From positions 7,187,001 through 7,251,000 of the forward strand of contig OY727098.1 of NCBI GenBank assembly GCA_963402885.1: 64,000 nucleotides of DNA. Reading direction: 5' to 3'. Positions 1-15,000 of the stretch are shown in pieces (within the stretch, counting starts at the first letter, position 1; the number at the start of each line of letters is the position of its first letter). Made by a program: the position numbers and the translations under genes. The DNA is from Antedon bifida (Eukaryota; Echinodermata; Crinoidea; Comatulida; Antedonidae). The notes under the pieces were generated by a model. The model saw only the letters and a program-made list of their open reading frames with translations. It was not told the DNA's origin and did no database searches.

Positions 1-3000
1 TCAATAGTTATGGCATTTCAGACACAACACTTGAAGAGGTATAGTTGCTATTTCATTAATGTGGAATACATTGTTGTGTTGCAGTGTGATTTATTATTGT
101 GATTTTACCATCAGCTCTCTTAAAACCTGCGGGTTGTTCCCAAAATGGCTTTTAAGACTAAGACCTTAAAAATAAGGCTGTGTTTCTGCAGCCAAAATTC
201 AAGCGATAATTAACCGATAAAAATTAAAACAGGGTTTAACTGATTCCACTCGTGAAAAATTAACCGATAATTATCTCATTCAAATTGGATAATTATCGGA
301 TAAAGGTGATAATTTTTAACCTTTGACCTGAAGGACAAATTGTTGCGTTGTGATTTGGCATCTGGTTGTTTGATAATGACTGATCATGCAAACTTTATTG
401 GTTAGAAAATTAACTGATAATTTGAAATATAATGATGAAATGATGAATGAAATGTCATCAAACTTTTGTTTGCAAACAGCAAGTTCGCTAGTGTAGATTA
501 GGCTTAAGCAAATTCAGGCATTTGAAGAATTTCTCTGGCTGTATTGACAAATAAATATTAGTATTTCACTTTAAATCAAATAGATATTTAAGAATTTCCC
601 TTAAGTGCTATTCTATTTAGGAGAATTTGAATGGTAAGTTTTTTCCTTAAATGGTGAATACGGCCACTGGAGTTTGGTTGTCAGAAAATGTTCTTACCCA
701 ACACCTGAAGCAAAACTGTAACTTGAAAAAACCCCACATATACAAAATATAAAAAAATCTTATTTTTATATCACACTGTTATGCTAGGTGTTCTTGAAAG
801 TTGCTGAAGAGACAGGCGTTGACTCCGCTGAAGGTGAGATTCTGACAGACAGTGGACGCCTTCCACGCCCCTTCCTTGGCCGTGGAAGCTTACGCCGGCA
901 AAGTTATCGTATGCCTAATTTGAGTTGTTCCGATGATCAGCAGAATTTATTGGATGATGATGGTAAAGATAATTGTTTTTTATTTTACCTTAATTTTTTA
1001 ATATTAATATTTTTGATTGGAAAAGAAAAATACCAAGCAAGTGTATTGGGTGGTAATGAAAATAATAAATAAATACAAAATAAAAAATACACAGTTTTGG
1101 GAAAAGTTAAATTTCATGAATCATCAAGACCTTATTTGCTATGCTGCTAAAATATATATAATTTCTGATAGATTAAACTCTTAATCTCTTTATCATGATT
1201 TCTTTTTATTTTTATTTGCACATGTTACATACATTTCTTCTTAAGTTGGTATGTTTATTTGTTTTAATAAATTATGTTTAATGTATTGATTTATTCATTT
1301 CTAATGTAAAATGTATTTAAATGTGTAAAAGTAATACATAAACATACCCAGTTATAAGCTAAAGTATTTGTAGAGCTTTTTTGTGTGTGCGTGTGTGTTT
1401 TTCCTGTGAACTGATTATCATCTATAAAGAAAGGGATTGTATTGTCAATCATTGTTAACACATAATTAATTACTAATAATAACTAATAAAAATAATAATT
1501 ATATTTCATCTCTGTTTTCCTTTTACCTTCAATTCGTCTCTCCATCACCACCACACTCGATTTCAAAACATCTCTGTACCCATCCATAAAACCAACTCAT
1601 TCCAACACAATATAAGACCTTAACTGTGGAATAATCTTCCATCCGCCATTTCAAACTCTGTCTCTCAGAATGTCTTTTTTTTTAAATAAAAAATTATATC
1701 TTGTCTAAATACTATCCAGTCATGTCTTGAACCCACTTTTTTATTTATTCTTTTATTCATTTATTCTTTTTTAAATAATTTTTTTTAAAGGTAAGATGTT
1801 TTTTTTTTCATCTTCCTTCAAATTCTTATCATTTTGTTATTGCTTTGTATGTTATAATCTTTTATGTAAATAAATGTTATGAAATTTGATTGCAGAATGT
1901 GATAAAGTCCATCATGAAACTCTGGCTGATCATGATGAACAAGATGAGGATGTCTTCGCTACTACAACAGACAAAAAGGAAACGGCAGGTGAAGCAACAA
2001 CACCATCTCCAGACGAGGTTGACATTCTGGATGAGGTTGCCGTGTCGTTTGGCACGAGGAAACAACACAGTGAGTGCCATCTCTATCGTGCTTCTTTCTT
2101 TTGTTTTTTAAAGAAAATGCTTTTAGTTCCCAATCAATATTTAATCTAGGCTGTGATTCAAATTTGAAATGGTAAAATTATAAATGTATAGATGCATGGA
2201 ATATTTATGTTGTGTATAAGTATTTTCCACTATGCAAACCCAAAAGTAACCTAATAATGCAATGTGTGTGGCTGCAGGTTGACAAAGGTACACTAACATT
2301 TACAAAAACATGCTCTTTGATGATAATATACAGTTAATATATAGTTTTATAATTCTTATCTTTGATATTGGTGTTGTCACAAATACTTTTTTTATTTGAA
2401 TTTTGTAATTTGTGTGATATGCATGAATGATACTGTTTCTACTGTTTTTAAACTACTATAGAAGATTTTTTTTAATCAAAATGATTAAAAAAAAAAAATA
2501 AAAAAAAAATAAAATAGAGAGTCTCTATTAAATCTGCACAAAATGTACTTAGCGTCTGATGATAATCAAAATGCATAAAATTCACCTTTAGAATCCTTAC
2601 CCGTTATAGAACTGAAATGCCATTATTTCTAGTAGAGTGAACAACCCTCTGCCTCCCTAACTCCCTAAACAAAAATTCATAGAACAGTCCAGATTAGTTT
2701 CTTCATCGATTATACAGTAACCTAAAAATTAGTGCAAATCATGGATCGATCCCAAATCATTAGTTTATATTAGTTCTAAAACATCAATCTAAAGATTGTT
2801 GGAGAAATGAATAAAAAAAAACTGCATACCTTTAATCACCTCCAAACCTAATAGGCATGAACAGCACAGATGGCCTGCCCACAGTTGGGGGCGCAGGTGA
2901 CAATGTAGTGAGCGATAAAGAGAAGGCAAAAGCTGCTTTTCATCAACGATCTGCTTCTAAGGTCTCGTTCCAGCTCGACAACAACGTACCATCAGGACAT

Positions 3001-6000
3001 GCTTCCGGTATGGCATCAGTTTTGAAAGCTTGCAACTTCCACACGCTGTCGCTCTTTTCTTTTGACTCACTGCTTCCTTAGAATTTAAAAATTAGTGCAT
3101 TAATGCTTGGTTGTACATGAACTTTAACCTTTACTAACATAGGATATTAAGTTATTTAACTTTTGTAGTTTATAGTTTTTTTAACATGCTTTGCTACATG
3201 CTAATTTTAATTTGTTCAACATGAAATGTGTTACTTTTAAGAATTTTGTTTAGGCTTAAATTCTACTGCATGTAGTTCTTTGTAATTTTTCTTTCTTTGC
3301 ATCTTGTTTTTGTTTATAAATCAGTTCACTTAATATTTACTCAAATAAAAAAAAATCAAATTGATTGTTAAATAATTATGCTTTTTTTCTAAAAACATCA
3401 TGTTGATTAATTGTTATATTTTAATTTTTTTTAATTATTTATGTAATGTAATGTTTTAATCCTAAATCAAAATGGTATGTTAATTTATTCTTATGGTTTC
3501 AATTAAATAACAATACAAAAATTGCATACTGACTAATTCAATGACATAATTACAAGTTATTAAAGGTTACTGACAATTACAATATTAATGACAGGTTATT
3601 CTTTTTAATCACATTATGTACATAACTTCTAATTTCTAATATCTTTATAATTGCTATAATTGTTTACTATATCTTGCAATAAAATGTTTTAAATTCTTCT
3701 CTTTAAATGTCTGTTATAGATATAGACTGTATTCATCTTAAAAGTACAAAATAAGATGACTGTATTGCTAGTTAACTTAAAGTTTTACAATTAAAATTGT
3801 GTATGAAATTGTATTCTACCATCCTCGGATATATACTTCTGGTCTAATCCCACCCCTTATCCCTGGGTATAGTCCCAGTATTGACTTTTGGTCTAGATGT
3901 AGGCCTCTCTCTAGCCAGTTCAGATGAGTTTTTACAAGAAATGCTTTCCTGAACCAGGTTTTTCCTGGGTATATAGTCCCACTCGCCAAAGTTAACTAGA
4001 GTGATTCCAGCTTAAGTATAGGTATGACACGCCATCTGAGCCAAAATGTTAAGCCAAATCACCTTCTAGAACACTTGACAAATTCCTGCCATGTTTACAA
4101 ATTATGACATTTTTTATTAACTTGTAGAATATATGTCAGTGTCTACTCAAGACAACCGCTCGGTCAGCGGGGAAGAGCGCAGAGTTAAAGGTTTAAATCT
4201 TGTACGTAGACAGTTCTGGGCTCTTTTTATTAAGCGCTTCCATAATGCGAGAAGAAGTAAGAAAGGTGTTTGTGCACAGGTAAGTTGAATGTATAGTATT
4301 AAATCTTATTTAATAATAATGATAATGTTTATTCACTCCTATATAATAATACAAAAAGTACTGAAACCAAGGTATGGTTACACTACATCATGCTTTAAAA
4401 TTAAGTCTCATTTGAAGCTTAGGAAAAGTAAATAGAGTTGTGAGTTACCCTGGCACTAGGTCAGGATTGTACCCTGTTCCTTGGGATTGCGAGTCAAGAT
4501 CATAATGCGTGGTTCCCACTAGAACGAGACGCAGTGACGTATCGACGCAAAGTGCTGTATTGAGTAATCACAAGTGGGAACCGACAACGCAATAGTGCTG
4601 CAAACATCGTAGGTTTGATTTCACGCATGCAGGGGCAAACACAATGACTGGAAGGGCATTTTCTTACGTTGTGTAGATTGTGTTACGTTGCGTCGCTAGT
4701 GAGAACTAAGCTTTAACCACCAAGTTCTGGTTCACTCCAGTAACATCAACCCCAAAAATCTTGCTTGTGTTGTACCTCACACATCGTCTTAACGTGTTTA
4801 CGGTTGTGGGAAATATTTGACATGTACACAAATGTAATAGAGTTGAGTCGCAAAACTTTAGTCTGTTATAAAAATGTATTTATTTCTCAGGTTGTACTGC
4901 CAGTGGCTTTTGTCTGTATCTCCATGTTATTTGCATTCATCGTTCCTCCGCTTACTCAACCACAACCTCTTGCTTTAGTGCCATGGAACTATGAGCCAAA
5001 TAACGTCTTCTACAGCAATGATGCGCCAGCCAACTCGTTCTCGGTCGAAATGGAGGACAATCTTATCAACTATCCAGGAATTGGATCTAGGTGTATGGAT
5101 GGAGATCCTGTGCCGTAAGTTTTTGTATATTTTGATGTGTGGATAGTGATAAATACTGGTAAAAAATACTGTACACACATAGTGGTGATACAGATGATTG
5201 TTTTTTTTATAAAAATAGCATTACAGCTAGTCATTGCCTGTGGTGGCAAAAATAATTGAAATTACCAAGAAAAGGGGAGATCATATTTTGTTTTCACTTT
5301 CACTGATTATTTATAGTTAGTAATTAAATAATAATAATAATAATATCCTGGATTTATACAACTTTAAGCATTATTACCCCAATCATTTTTTGAATCAAAC
5401 ACGTATGAAAACTCCCATAATGCAGCTAGTAATCAGCACAAAGTTGTGTCTTGATCTAACCGAGTACCCATTTATACACCTGTGTGCAGAGAGGCAAACG
5501 TAAGTAAAGTATCTTGCCTAAGGATACAAGCAATGCGGCTAGAGTTGGATTCGAACCACGATCTCACAATCAGTAGTCCAACGTCAAACACACTGCGCCA
5601 CACACCCTTACTTGTTCTTGTTAATGGTCTCTATTAGAAACAGGTGCATTGATACTAATATTTAATACTGAAGACAGTTTACTGTTTGAAAACCAAGCAA
5701 ACCTGACTTTACAAGTGTTTTTTCGTCAAACAAACCTTTAAATAATAATAATATTCAAAAATGTATTTTTCATTTTTAGAGATAAACCATGTGATCGAGA
5801 AACTTCTAGCATGTGGAAAAGATCCAATCAGTCAAAAGACACGTCACAAGAATGCAACTGTGAATCTGGTTATCAGATGTGCCCCTCTGGAGCTGAAGGT
5901 CCAGAACCACCTCACCGTGTGACTGAAACAACAGACACCCTATATAACCTTACAAGTAGAAACATCAGTGATTATCTAGTCAAGACAATGGAAGAGTTCA

Positions 6001-9000
6001 TATTAAAAAGGTGAATCATAGGTTTGGGTTAAATGTTTAGATATAGATATTACAGTAAATAGTGGAGTTGTGGCTGTCATATGTCAGGATTTTTTTCTAA
6101 TGACAAATGACAATTCCACTTCCACTCCACTTTATGTAGAGCATCTTGTGTATATGTTAGTCTTGTGAACGGGATTGCCACCTTTAAGAAGGATAGTGAA
6201 TCAATTCGCTTTATGGATATCCTTGGCAATTTGCCTAAAAAACAAAACAAAAACACCCCATATACACTGCCAAACAACAACGTATTTTTGCATCCCTGTT
6301 TCAGACTACACAAATCCAGATCAAATACACATTTTTGCTGGAAGTGTAAAGAACTAAAAAATGACATATTTAATTCCCAGTGATATAGTTTAAACCGATT
6401 ATCTTTAATTAGTCATTTGTTGACAGGTCAGTAGGCATTTCACTACTGCTCTGCAAGTGTAAATTTTATGGGGTTTTTTGTCCAGTAATCCAGTCCAAAT
6501 TAATTTAAATTCTGATTCTTTAGGTCAACTTAATATTATAAATTTCTAAACATTTTTTCAGGTTTGGTGGGTTTAGTTTTCTGGAAATTGCTGATTTCTC
6601 AAATCTAACTAGGAATGTTAGCAATGAGATCATTGCCAACATATCTGAAACAGATTTCAAGACATTGTTTCCAGAAGCTGTAAGTATTCTAAATGAATTC
6701 TTAAGCTCTGTCTACAATATCAAAGTTTAAATGCCCATATATAAACATGATGATGTCATATCACTACCATATGTGGGCATATCACTATCATATTTGGGCA
6801 CACTTGTTCTGTCAAACTAGTTTGATAGTGTAGACAGAGCTTAAGTCAACTAGAAATTGGTATCAAGCATACCTTGTCAGTGCTTAAGTTCTAAATTGTG
6901 ATTTGTATACAAAAATTCTAACTTATTAAAATCTTATAACAGCCTGTTTCAATGCCACTTCATTAGCAATGAATTTAACTACTAGATTCAAATGTATTAT
7001 TGGTATCAATTATATTTGTCTTTATTTCAGGACCCTGAGCTAATACCATCTGTTGACACAGTAAAAGAGATATATGATGTCTTAGAAGAATTAACAGAAC
7101 GTTACAATGCAAAGGTAATTGTGACTAGTTTTGTCATGGTAGATATAGAACTGTGTTTTAAACCTGTGGTTAACTGCACTGTGGTTTACAGTTATAGTTA
7201 TTTAATCATGTTTAATCTCATTAGAACATATAAGACTCCTCTATAATAAAGTTATTGATCTGGTAGGGTCGTTTCACAGTGATTAATGACAGGGGTTTAT
7301 ATGGATCAAAACACAGGGTATTCCTTCCTATTCTTTTTGGAAAATGAACTGGGTTCTTATAAGTGCACACGAGGCATTTTCATTGTCACAGTCACCAGAA
7401 GCGAGGAGAGCTTTGCACCTTTGCAGATAATAGAGACCTTACGAAACATGACGGGAAGCCACTGGACGGTGCTCATGAATAATTTATGCATAAGCTTCAA
7501 CAAAGTGGGCGGAGCTTAGTGTGAAATTCTGTCATCTTAACTGTTTGAAGACAATAAAGTTGCCATTTTCCTGTTTATGGAGTAGACTAGAAATAATTTA
7601 CATATAACCTTAAATATACAGTTCAAGTTACACTTAAACGTGTAAGTTGCAAAACTGTAAAGAATATTTGAACTTCTAATTTAATTGTGCGAAATAACAT
7701 TTATATTGGGTTAAAATGGGTGTGTTAAAAGCGATGTTTGAATACGAGGCCCATATAACTAGCTAGGAAGGCTATAGGCCTATGCTGTATCACCAGAGCC
7801 AAGCGATTCAGAAGGGCCCCACGCCACGAGACACGGGAGGGATCGGAGAGAGAGATATTGCCGGTCGTAGTCTTCGCGCAAGGGTGCGTAAATAATAAAA
7901 CGGCTATGTTGACTGTATATGATTTTACGCTCTAGTGAACACAGGATATTTGTCGTCCTCCCCTAACCGTTGTGTTTCTTAAAGTCCTTATTATGGCTGT
8001 GGTTTGTGGTGTGCCCCTGTCACAACAGCTCAATACCGATACAAGCTAATGTTAATATATTTTTAACTCTATTTGTAATGTTGTTTTTTTAAAGGTTTGG
8101 TGGAATAATAACGGTTGGCATGCACTACCTACATACATCAATGTGATGAGTAACATGTTGTACAGAGCAAAATTAAATACGTCCCAGCGTAGTTCACATG
8201 GAATTACAGTATATAACCATCCACTCAACTACACACAGCTACAGCTGAATGAAAAAGCATTGTAAGTAGTATTGATGATTTCAAGGCTAGTTGAGGTTGC
8301 TGGTGATATCTAATCAGGAAGCAATATTTTTTCATACATAATTTGGGGACCCCTAACTTATTTACAAAAAGAAATATCGCAATCAAGAATGGATCCTTTA
8401 TTTGTGGGTTTGTTAGGTTATGGCAGCGATAAAGTGTACAATAAATTCATACTTCTTTTTTTTCAGGCTACGTAGTTCAATAGAAGTGTTAGTAGCGACC
8501 TTTGTGGTCTTTGCAATGGCATTTATTCCGTCCAGCTTTATTGTGTTCTTGATTGGTGAACGAACGAGCAAAGCCAAACATCTGCAGCTGGTCAGTGGCA
8601 TCAATCCTACCATCTATTGGGTTGCAAACTTCTGCTGGGATTTGGTGAGTTATCTTTCTTCTTATTACCTCCGACAAGGTGGTTATATTTTTGTTTTAAT
8701 TATATACCAATGGTTAAATAATACAGTAGTAATCTATCCTTTTCAACACTAATGATGTAACAAGGATGATAAAAATGATTATAGTACTTTAGCTTACTGG
8801 GTGAATGAACTCGCTTATACTGTAAATGAACTACTTTCTTGAATGTTTGGATTCCTGTACTCAAGACCATGTAGATAAGCTCAATAAAGTTTATTTTTTC
8901 TGCCTTTAATACTGTACTCTGATTATATACAGTAGAATCCGTATCAAGAGGACACCTTCAGGACCCAACATAGATGTGTCCCCTAAATAGGGGTTGACCA

Positions 9001-12000
9001 TAGTGTTAAAAAATATATTGCCCCTCATTCATTTCACATGAAACTGTCCCCTTTATAAGGGTGACCCGAAGGCGTCTACTGTATACGTAAGCCATTCCAA
9101 TTATCCTCTACTTTTTTAAAAAAGGTTTACCACCTTTAATATTGTCTTCCTGTCAATATTAATAAATACTGTTTACATTTTGTAGATAAATTATGCCGTT
9201 CCAGCTTGCTTAGTGATCTGTGTGTTCCTCATATTTCAACAAGACTCCTATGTTGGACCTAAAAATTTCCCATGCTTAGTTCTACTATTAATGTTATACG
9301 GGTAAGTTCAGTTCAAGTCCAGTCAAAATACATAATATTGTTAAAACATTGTTGAATTTGTATTTGTATGTGTATGGCCCTAGGAAAGAACAACCATGTG
9401 TTGATCTGGGCCTCCATGGATAATTTGAATTGTTGAAAACTCATATTAAAATGTTTTTTTTAAATAGCCAGCACTAAACAATAAGAAATGTAGTTATTTA
9501 GCCTAATTTAACACCACTATTCACATATTGTTGCATTTCTTTACTGTCATAAAAATCCTTTCTTTCTTTATCTTGTAGTTGGGCTATAACACCCCTTATG
9601 TACCCTGCTACCTTTGTGTTCAGTGTGCCTAGTACAGCCTACGTTGCTCTTGCATGTACCAATGTTGTCATTGGCATTGTTACTATGTCTGCAACATTCA
9701 TTCTGGAATTTTTATCAGATGATGAGGTGAGTAGTATAGGAAACATTGTAGTAAAGGCCCATTTACATTAGGATGATAACAATCAACGATAAATAGATAA
9801 ATACTGTATGCATTTTTCCTACATAAATAAAGATAACTATATGATAACCATCTATGCTGCCTTTAATGAAAATTATATTTTCATATGTCCAATGAAATAA
9901 CATCATAATTAGTAAGAGCATTAGTAAGACGATGCAACAACGTCATTTGATTGGATTTGAAAAACATTATTTTTATCAAAGTTCTAGTATGATAGCTTTT
10001 TAAATTTTTTTGTTGTATGTAAGACAAATGTATGTTTATCCATTTACCGTACTAGTGTCGCAGCCTTAACCCCTAACCGTCTAAACGTCTCAATAAAATA
10101 ATATTGTGACGATACAACAATTTCATTGCTTGGAATGATATGTAAGGCTGTGAGTATTTGATTACAATAATACTTTTCTTTTATTATATATAAAGCATTT
10201 ACAAAATGTTAACAACATTTTGAAGTCGATATTCTTGGTATTACCTCAATACTGTCTTGGAAGGGGCTTAATAGACATGGCAACCAATCAGCTGTATGCA
10301 GAAACATTTTCCAAATATAGTGAGTAAACCAACAACTTTTTTTTTATCTCCATAAAGTGAATCACTTTCCACAAAATGAAATAATAATATGAATGGATTC
10401 ATTTGGATAATTATATCTGAGTTATGAGCATTTGAAAATTAAGATTTTGTGTAATGAAATAAATATTTAAAGATGTATTGTTGTCCCCCAAAAACATGAA
10501 AAATGAGATTAATTAAATCAGACTTTGAATATATTATTTTGTAGTTTCAATAAAGTTAATCACTTCCATAGGAAAAAAAAATAATAATAATGTTTTCACT
10601 TATAAAATGACAAAATAAATGGTTAAATTCAACCAAAAATCCATTGGCTGGCAGCCAGTTTGACCATTTTTTGCTTTAAGTTAAATTTTTTTCATGTAAA
10701 TACATTTTTTATCGATCCAATTTTTGGTCAAAGTTGATAACTATTATGTTGCATTAAAATGGAATATTCAACAAAAATTTGTTTAAGAATTATTTTTTCA
10801 GGGGGACAATACATCTTTAATGTTGTAGTCTTGCTAAAAATTACTACAGGATCAAAATATAAATACAAGTATATAAAGGTTGTTAGAAAATGCACATACT
10901 TATGCATTTCTACTACTCATTTTATGATTAATAGAAAACAAAATTGGCCTAATATGTATTGAGAAAACAACTGTTTTGAATTGACATTAACTTGAATTGT
11001 TTTGACATTTTTATAGCTGGTTTCTATAACTTCAACAGTCCGCTTGAATGGGATCTAGTCGGACGCAACTTGTTTGCATTGTTAATCCAGGGTTTTGTCT
11101 TCTTTGCATTTACTTTACTCATTCAGTACAACTTTTTCATCAAACCAAGGTAAACACTTTTTGTTTTTTTCTTCTTAAATTAAAATTCACTTCTTAAGAT
11201 GAAGGTGGATTTAACAGAAAATTATGCCATGTCATAAATACACTAGGACGATAACGATCAATGATAAATATATAAGCATCCATTTTTTTTACATAAAACA
11301 AAAGAAATTAGAAATGTTTTCGTTCTAGAACTATATGATAATCATTTATGCTGTCTTTGATAAAAATAGTATTTTTGAAATTCCAATCAAATGACGTCAT
11401 GATAAATAAAAACAATAAAATTGTTGTATTGTCATGATATTATTGCTATTACCAATCATGACATCATTTGATTGGACATGTGAAAATATCATTTTCATCA
11501 AAGGAAGCATAGATGGTTATTCTATAGTTTTAGAATGAAAAGTTTTTATATTTCTTTTGTTTTATGTATGAAAAATGCATATTTGTCTATTTATCGTTAT
11601 CGTCTTGGTGTAAATGGGCCTTTAGAAAGTACGAATAGGAGAGAATCACTCATGATACCAGTTTGTTTTAATTGCTCTTGTCTGCTCTGTTCTTCCTTGA
11701 ATTTAACTATTTTTGTTTTCTACATGATGTAAGGAATAAATACAATAGAATACAGTACTTTCGAGTAGAGGTGTTCAATTAAAAATACTTGAAAGTATAG
11801 TTGGTTTCAAGTTGATCTTCAAAATATATATTTAACTGGCTAATTTGTCTTCAGACATATTGAACCTCCAAAGAAAAACAAAGAGGAAGAGGAAGACATA
11901 GATGTTGCAAGAGAAAGACAAAGAGTCCTTTCAGGGCAGGCTTCTGGTGATCTAATGAGATTAGAAAACCTTACTAAGGTAATAATTAGATCTCTATGTA

Positions 12001-15000
12001 TGGTAAATCATTACAATGTATCATTTGGTTTGAATGTCTTTAGGCATAACTGTTTTAGTACATTATTGTATACAGTCAACTCTCCCAATACCGGACACCT
12101 TTGTGCTTTGCTAATATAGTCAACTCTCCCATTACCAGTCACCTTTGGGCTTTTGTCTTTTGGTATTGTACCAAAACCACAATGGAAACTACAATATTGT
12201 CATATATACATTGATATTAAATTATTTAGTTTTAGTGAAATCAATAGAACTAACATTTATTTCTTTTTCAAGGTATACCGTGTGTCCAGGGGTTCTTACA
12301 ATCTCGCCGTTGATGGTATAACATTTGGAATTCCAAAAGGAGAGGTATTACACATGAACAATATATCTTTTTCTCATTTTTATTTTTCGTATTTACATCA
12401 AAAATTATTTTAATTAAAGTGCCTAGTCAAATAGCTATGCGATTATGGTAGAGGCGCCATTACCGTACCTAAAGAGCCATCGGCATGGGTTCGAGGCCGA
12501 TTCACTCCTAGTTCTGGTGATGGAACAAGTCTTCTAAAATAAGGACTATAAATCGTAGGTCCAGTTTACACAGTTTGTCCATGTGCACTTTAAAGAACCC
12601 AGTTTATTATTCTAGATGAGTAAGGAGTTACCCCGGTGCACTGGTTCACAAAATAGCCCTGATTCAGGGGGATTACACTGATAGGGCAGTAATTAATTGA
12701 CTATTGCTAATTCGTGGCCACATGTGCCTAAATACATAAAATAAAAATAAAAAATAGAATAGATTAAAATGTAAAAGTGTATTTTATTGTATTTCAGTGT
12801 TTTGGCCTACTGGGTGTGAATGGAGCAGGTAAAACTACTACATTTAAGATGTTAACAGGAGACACAGATGTGACCAGTGGCACAGCATTTGTCAATTCTT
12901 ACAGCATCTTAACCGAAATGCGCAAAGTCAATCAAAATATGGGTTACTGCCCTCAGTTTGATGCGCTTGATCAACTTCTCACTGGGAGGGAACATTTAGA
13001 ATTCTATGCAAGATTACGAGGGGTACCTGAAGAGGATATTAAAAAGGTAAGTAAAGTACTGCATTATAAATAATAATAATATCCTGGATTTATATAGCGT
13101 GTTGTGTTGTGAAACCTCCAAGTGCTGAACATTATTACCCCAGTCATTTTTTTGGATCAAACACGTATGGAAACATACTCCCATAATGCAGCTAGTAATC
13201 AGCGCAAAGTTGTGTCTTGATTTAACCAGGTACCCATACACCTGGGTGGAGAGAGGCAAACGTAAGTAAAGTATCTTGCCTAAGGATACAAGCAATGCAG
13301 TGAAAGTTGGATTCGAACCTCGATCTCACGATCAGTAGTCCAACACACTGCGCCACACGCCCCATGGTTGTTCCTGTTAAATTTTGTTTTTTAACCTTGC
13401 CTTTTAGGAGGCTGAAAACGGAATCAAGAATCTTGGTCTTATCCAATATGCCGATAAATCAGCTGGCAGCTACAGTGGAGGAAACAAACGCAAACTCTCA
13501 ACAGCTATTGCCCTCATTGGTGACCCTGCAATTGTCTTCTTGGACGAGCCGACGACCGGTATGGACCCAAAGGCCCGTCGTTTCTTGTGGAACTGTATCA
13601 CGCGTATGGTGAAAGATGGTCGTTCAGTCATCCTAACGTCTCATAGTATGGAAGAATGTGAGGCGTTATGTACTCGTATTGCTATCATGGTCAATGGTAG
13701 ATTTAAATGCTTGGGTAGTATACAACATCTTAAGAATAAGTAAGTATCTTTACCTAAATCTTATATAGGAATTACATTATTTATTACAATACTTTAAAAC
13801 TCTTAATTTGTTTTCCAGACACAAAAATCATAAAGTGCTGAATAAGATTGATTTGTGTATGGAAATTGACATTGTAAATTATAAAATTGGCATTTCTCAT
13901 GTTATAATTAAAGTAGTAAACGTTCATTGACTATTTTATTTGTTCATTCAAATATGTATGTAAATTTTTTGTTAATAACATGATGAAATAGAACCCAACA
14001 AATTGACTAGTGTTAAAAACCCCTCTGGATAGTAATAGTGGTATCCTAAAGGATGGAATACACATTAAATATTTCCACCTCGAATGATTAATCTCACTAA
14101 AAATTGTTATTCTAGGTTTGGGGATGGTTACACAATTACAATAAGAGTTGGAGGAGATCAACCGCAACTACGACCAGTGATAGACTTTATGACCCAGGCC
14201 TTTCCGCAGGCTGTACTCAAAGAGTTTCATCATAACATGATGGAATTCCAGATACCCTCACCAAAAACATTCCTTTCAAAACTCTTTGGCAAGTTAGAGG
14301 CTTACAAGGAGCAGTTGAACATTGAAGACTACTCAGTCAGTCAGACAACTCTAGATCAGGTATTTACATACCAATTATTGTGTCCTGTTGTTAAAAATAT
14401 AATATTAATCATCCTAGAATTCAGATTATGTCCCCAAGTTCTATATGTGCATTGTCACAGGACCAACAGCTTTACATCCAATCTGAAGGACAATGTAATG
14501 AGAGTAAAGTATCCTGCCTAAGGCTACAAGCAGGTCTTGAACCCTTGCCTCTTGTATTCTAGTCCGATATCCCGTCCCATTATGCTATATATTGCTCTCT
14601 GTAGTACACTCCAATTTTCTAAAGCTATTGGTATTGAATGAACGAAAGTTATAAACTTATTTGTATCTCAATCTATCATCATTATGCAAATACTTGATTG
14701 TTTTACAGGTTTTTATAAGCTTTGCTAAGCAACAGAAAACAGGAGATGAATTAGCGTTTAATGCAGATAATACAACACATGATGAACCTGTATCAAATCA
14801 AATACAACTCACCTCAGGTAAGCTGTCTAGCTAACATACTGTATGATCTAGGCCTAATTTGTACTGCCATTTATGAACAGTAGATTGCTGTGTTATTCTT
14901 GTTCTGTAAAATGTACTCAAACTGTAGCTTGGTTGTTATTCATGATTGCATTCAGGGTTTGGTGATGTTTCATTCTCTAGCTTTCGCTGGTCAACCAGCG

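Noticed and set aside
6077..6383. Overlapping open frames on both strands in an ABCA intron
   Set aside because: They have no splice support and no recognisable domain, and lie between well-supported exons 5780-6010 and 6562-6679.
5325..13370. tRNA promoter boxes as functional tRNA genes
   Set aside because: No closed cloverleaf forms, and the sequences continue into shared SINE bodies with microsatellite tails.
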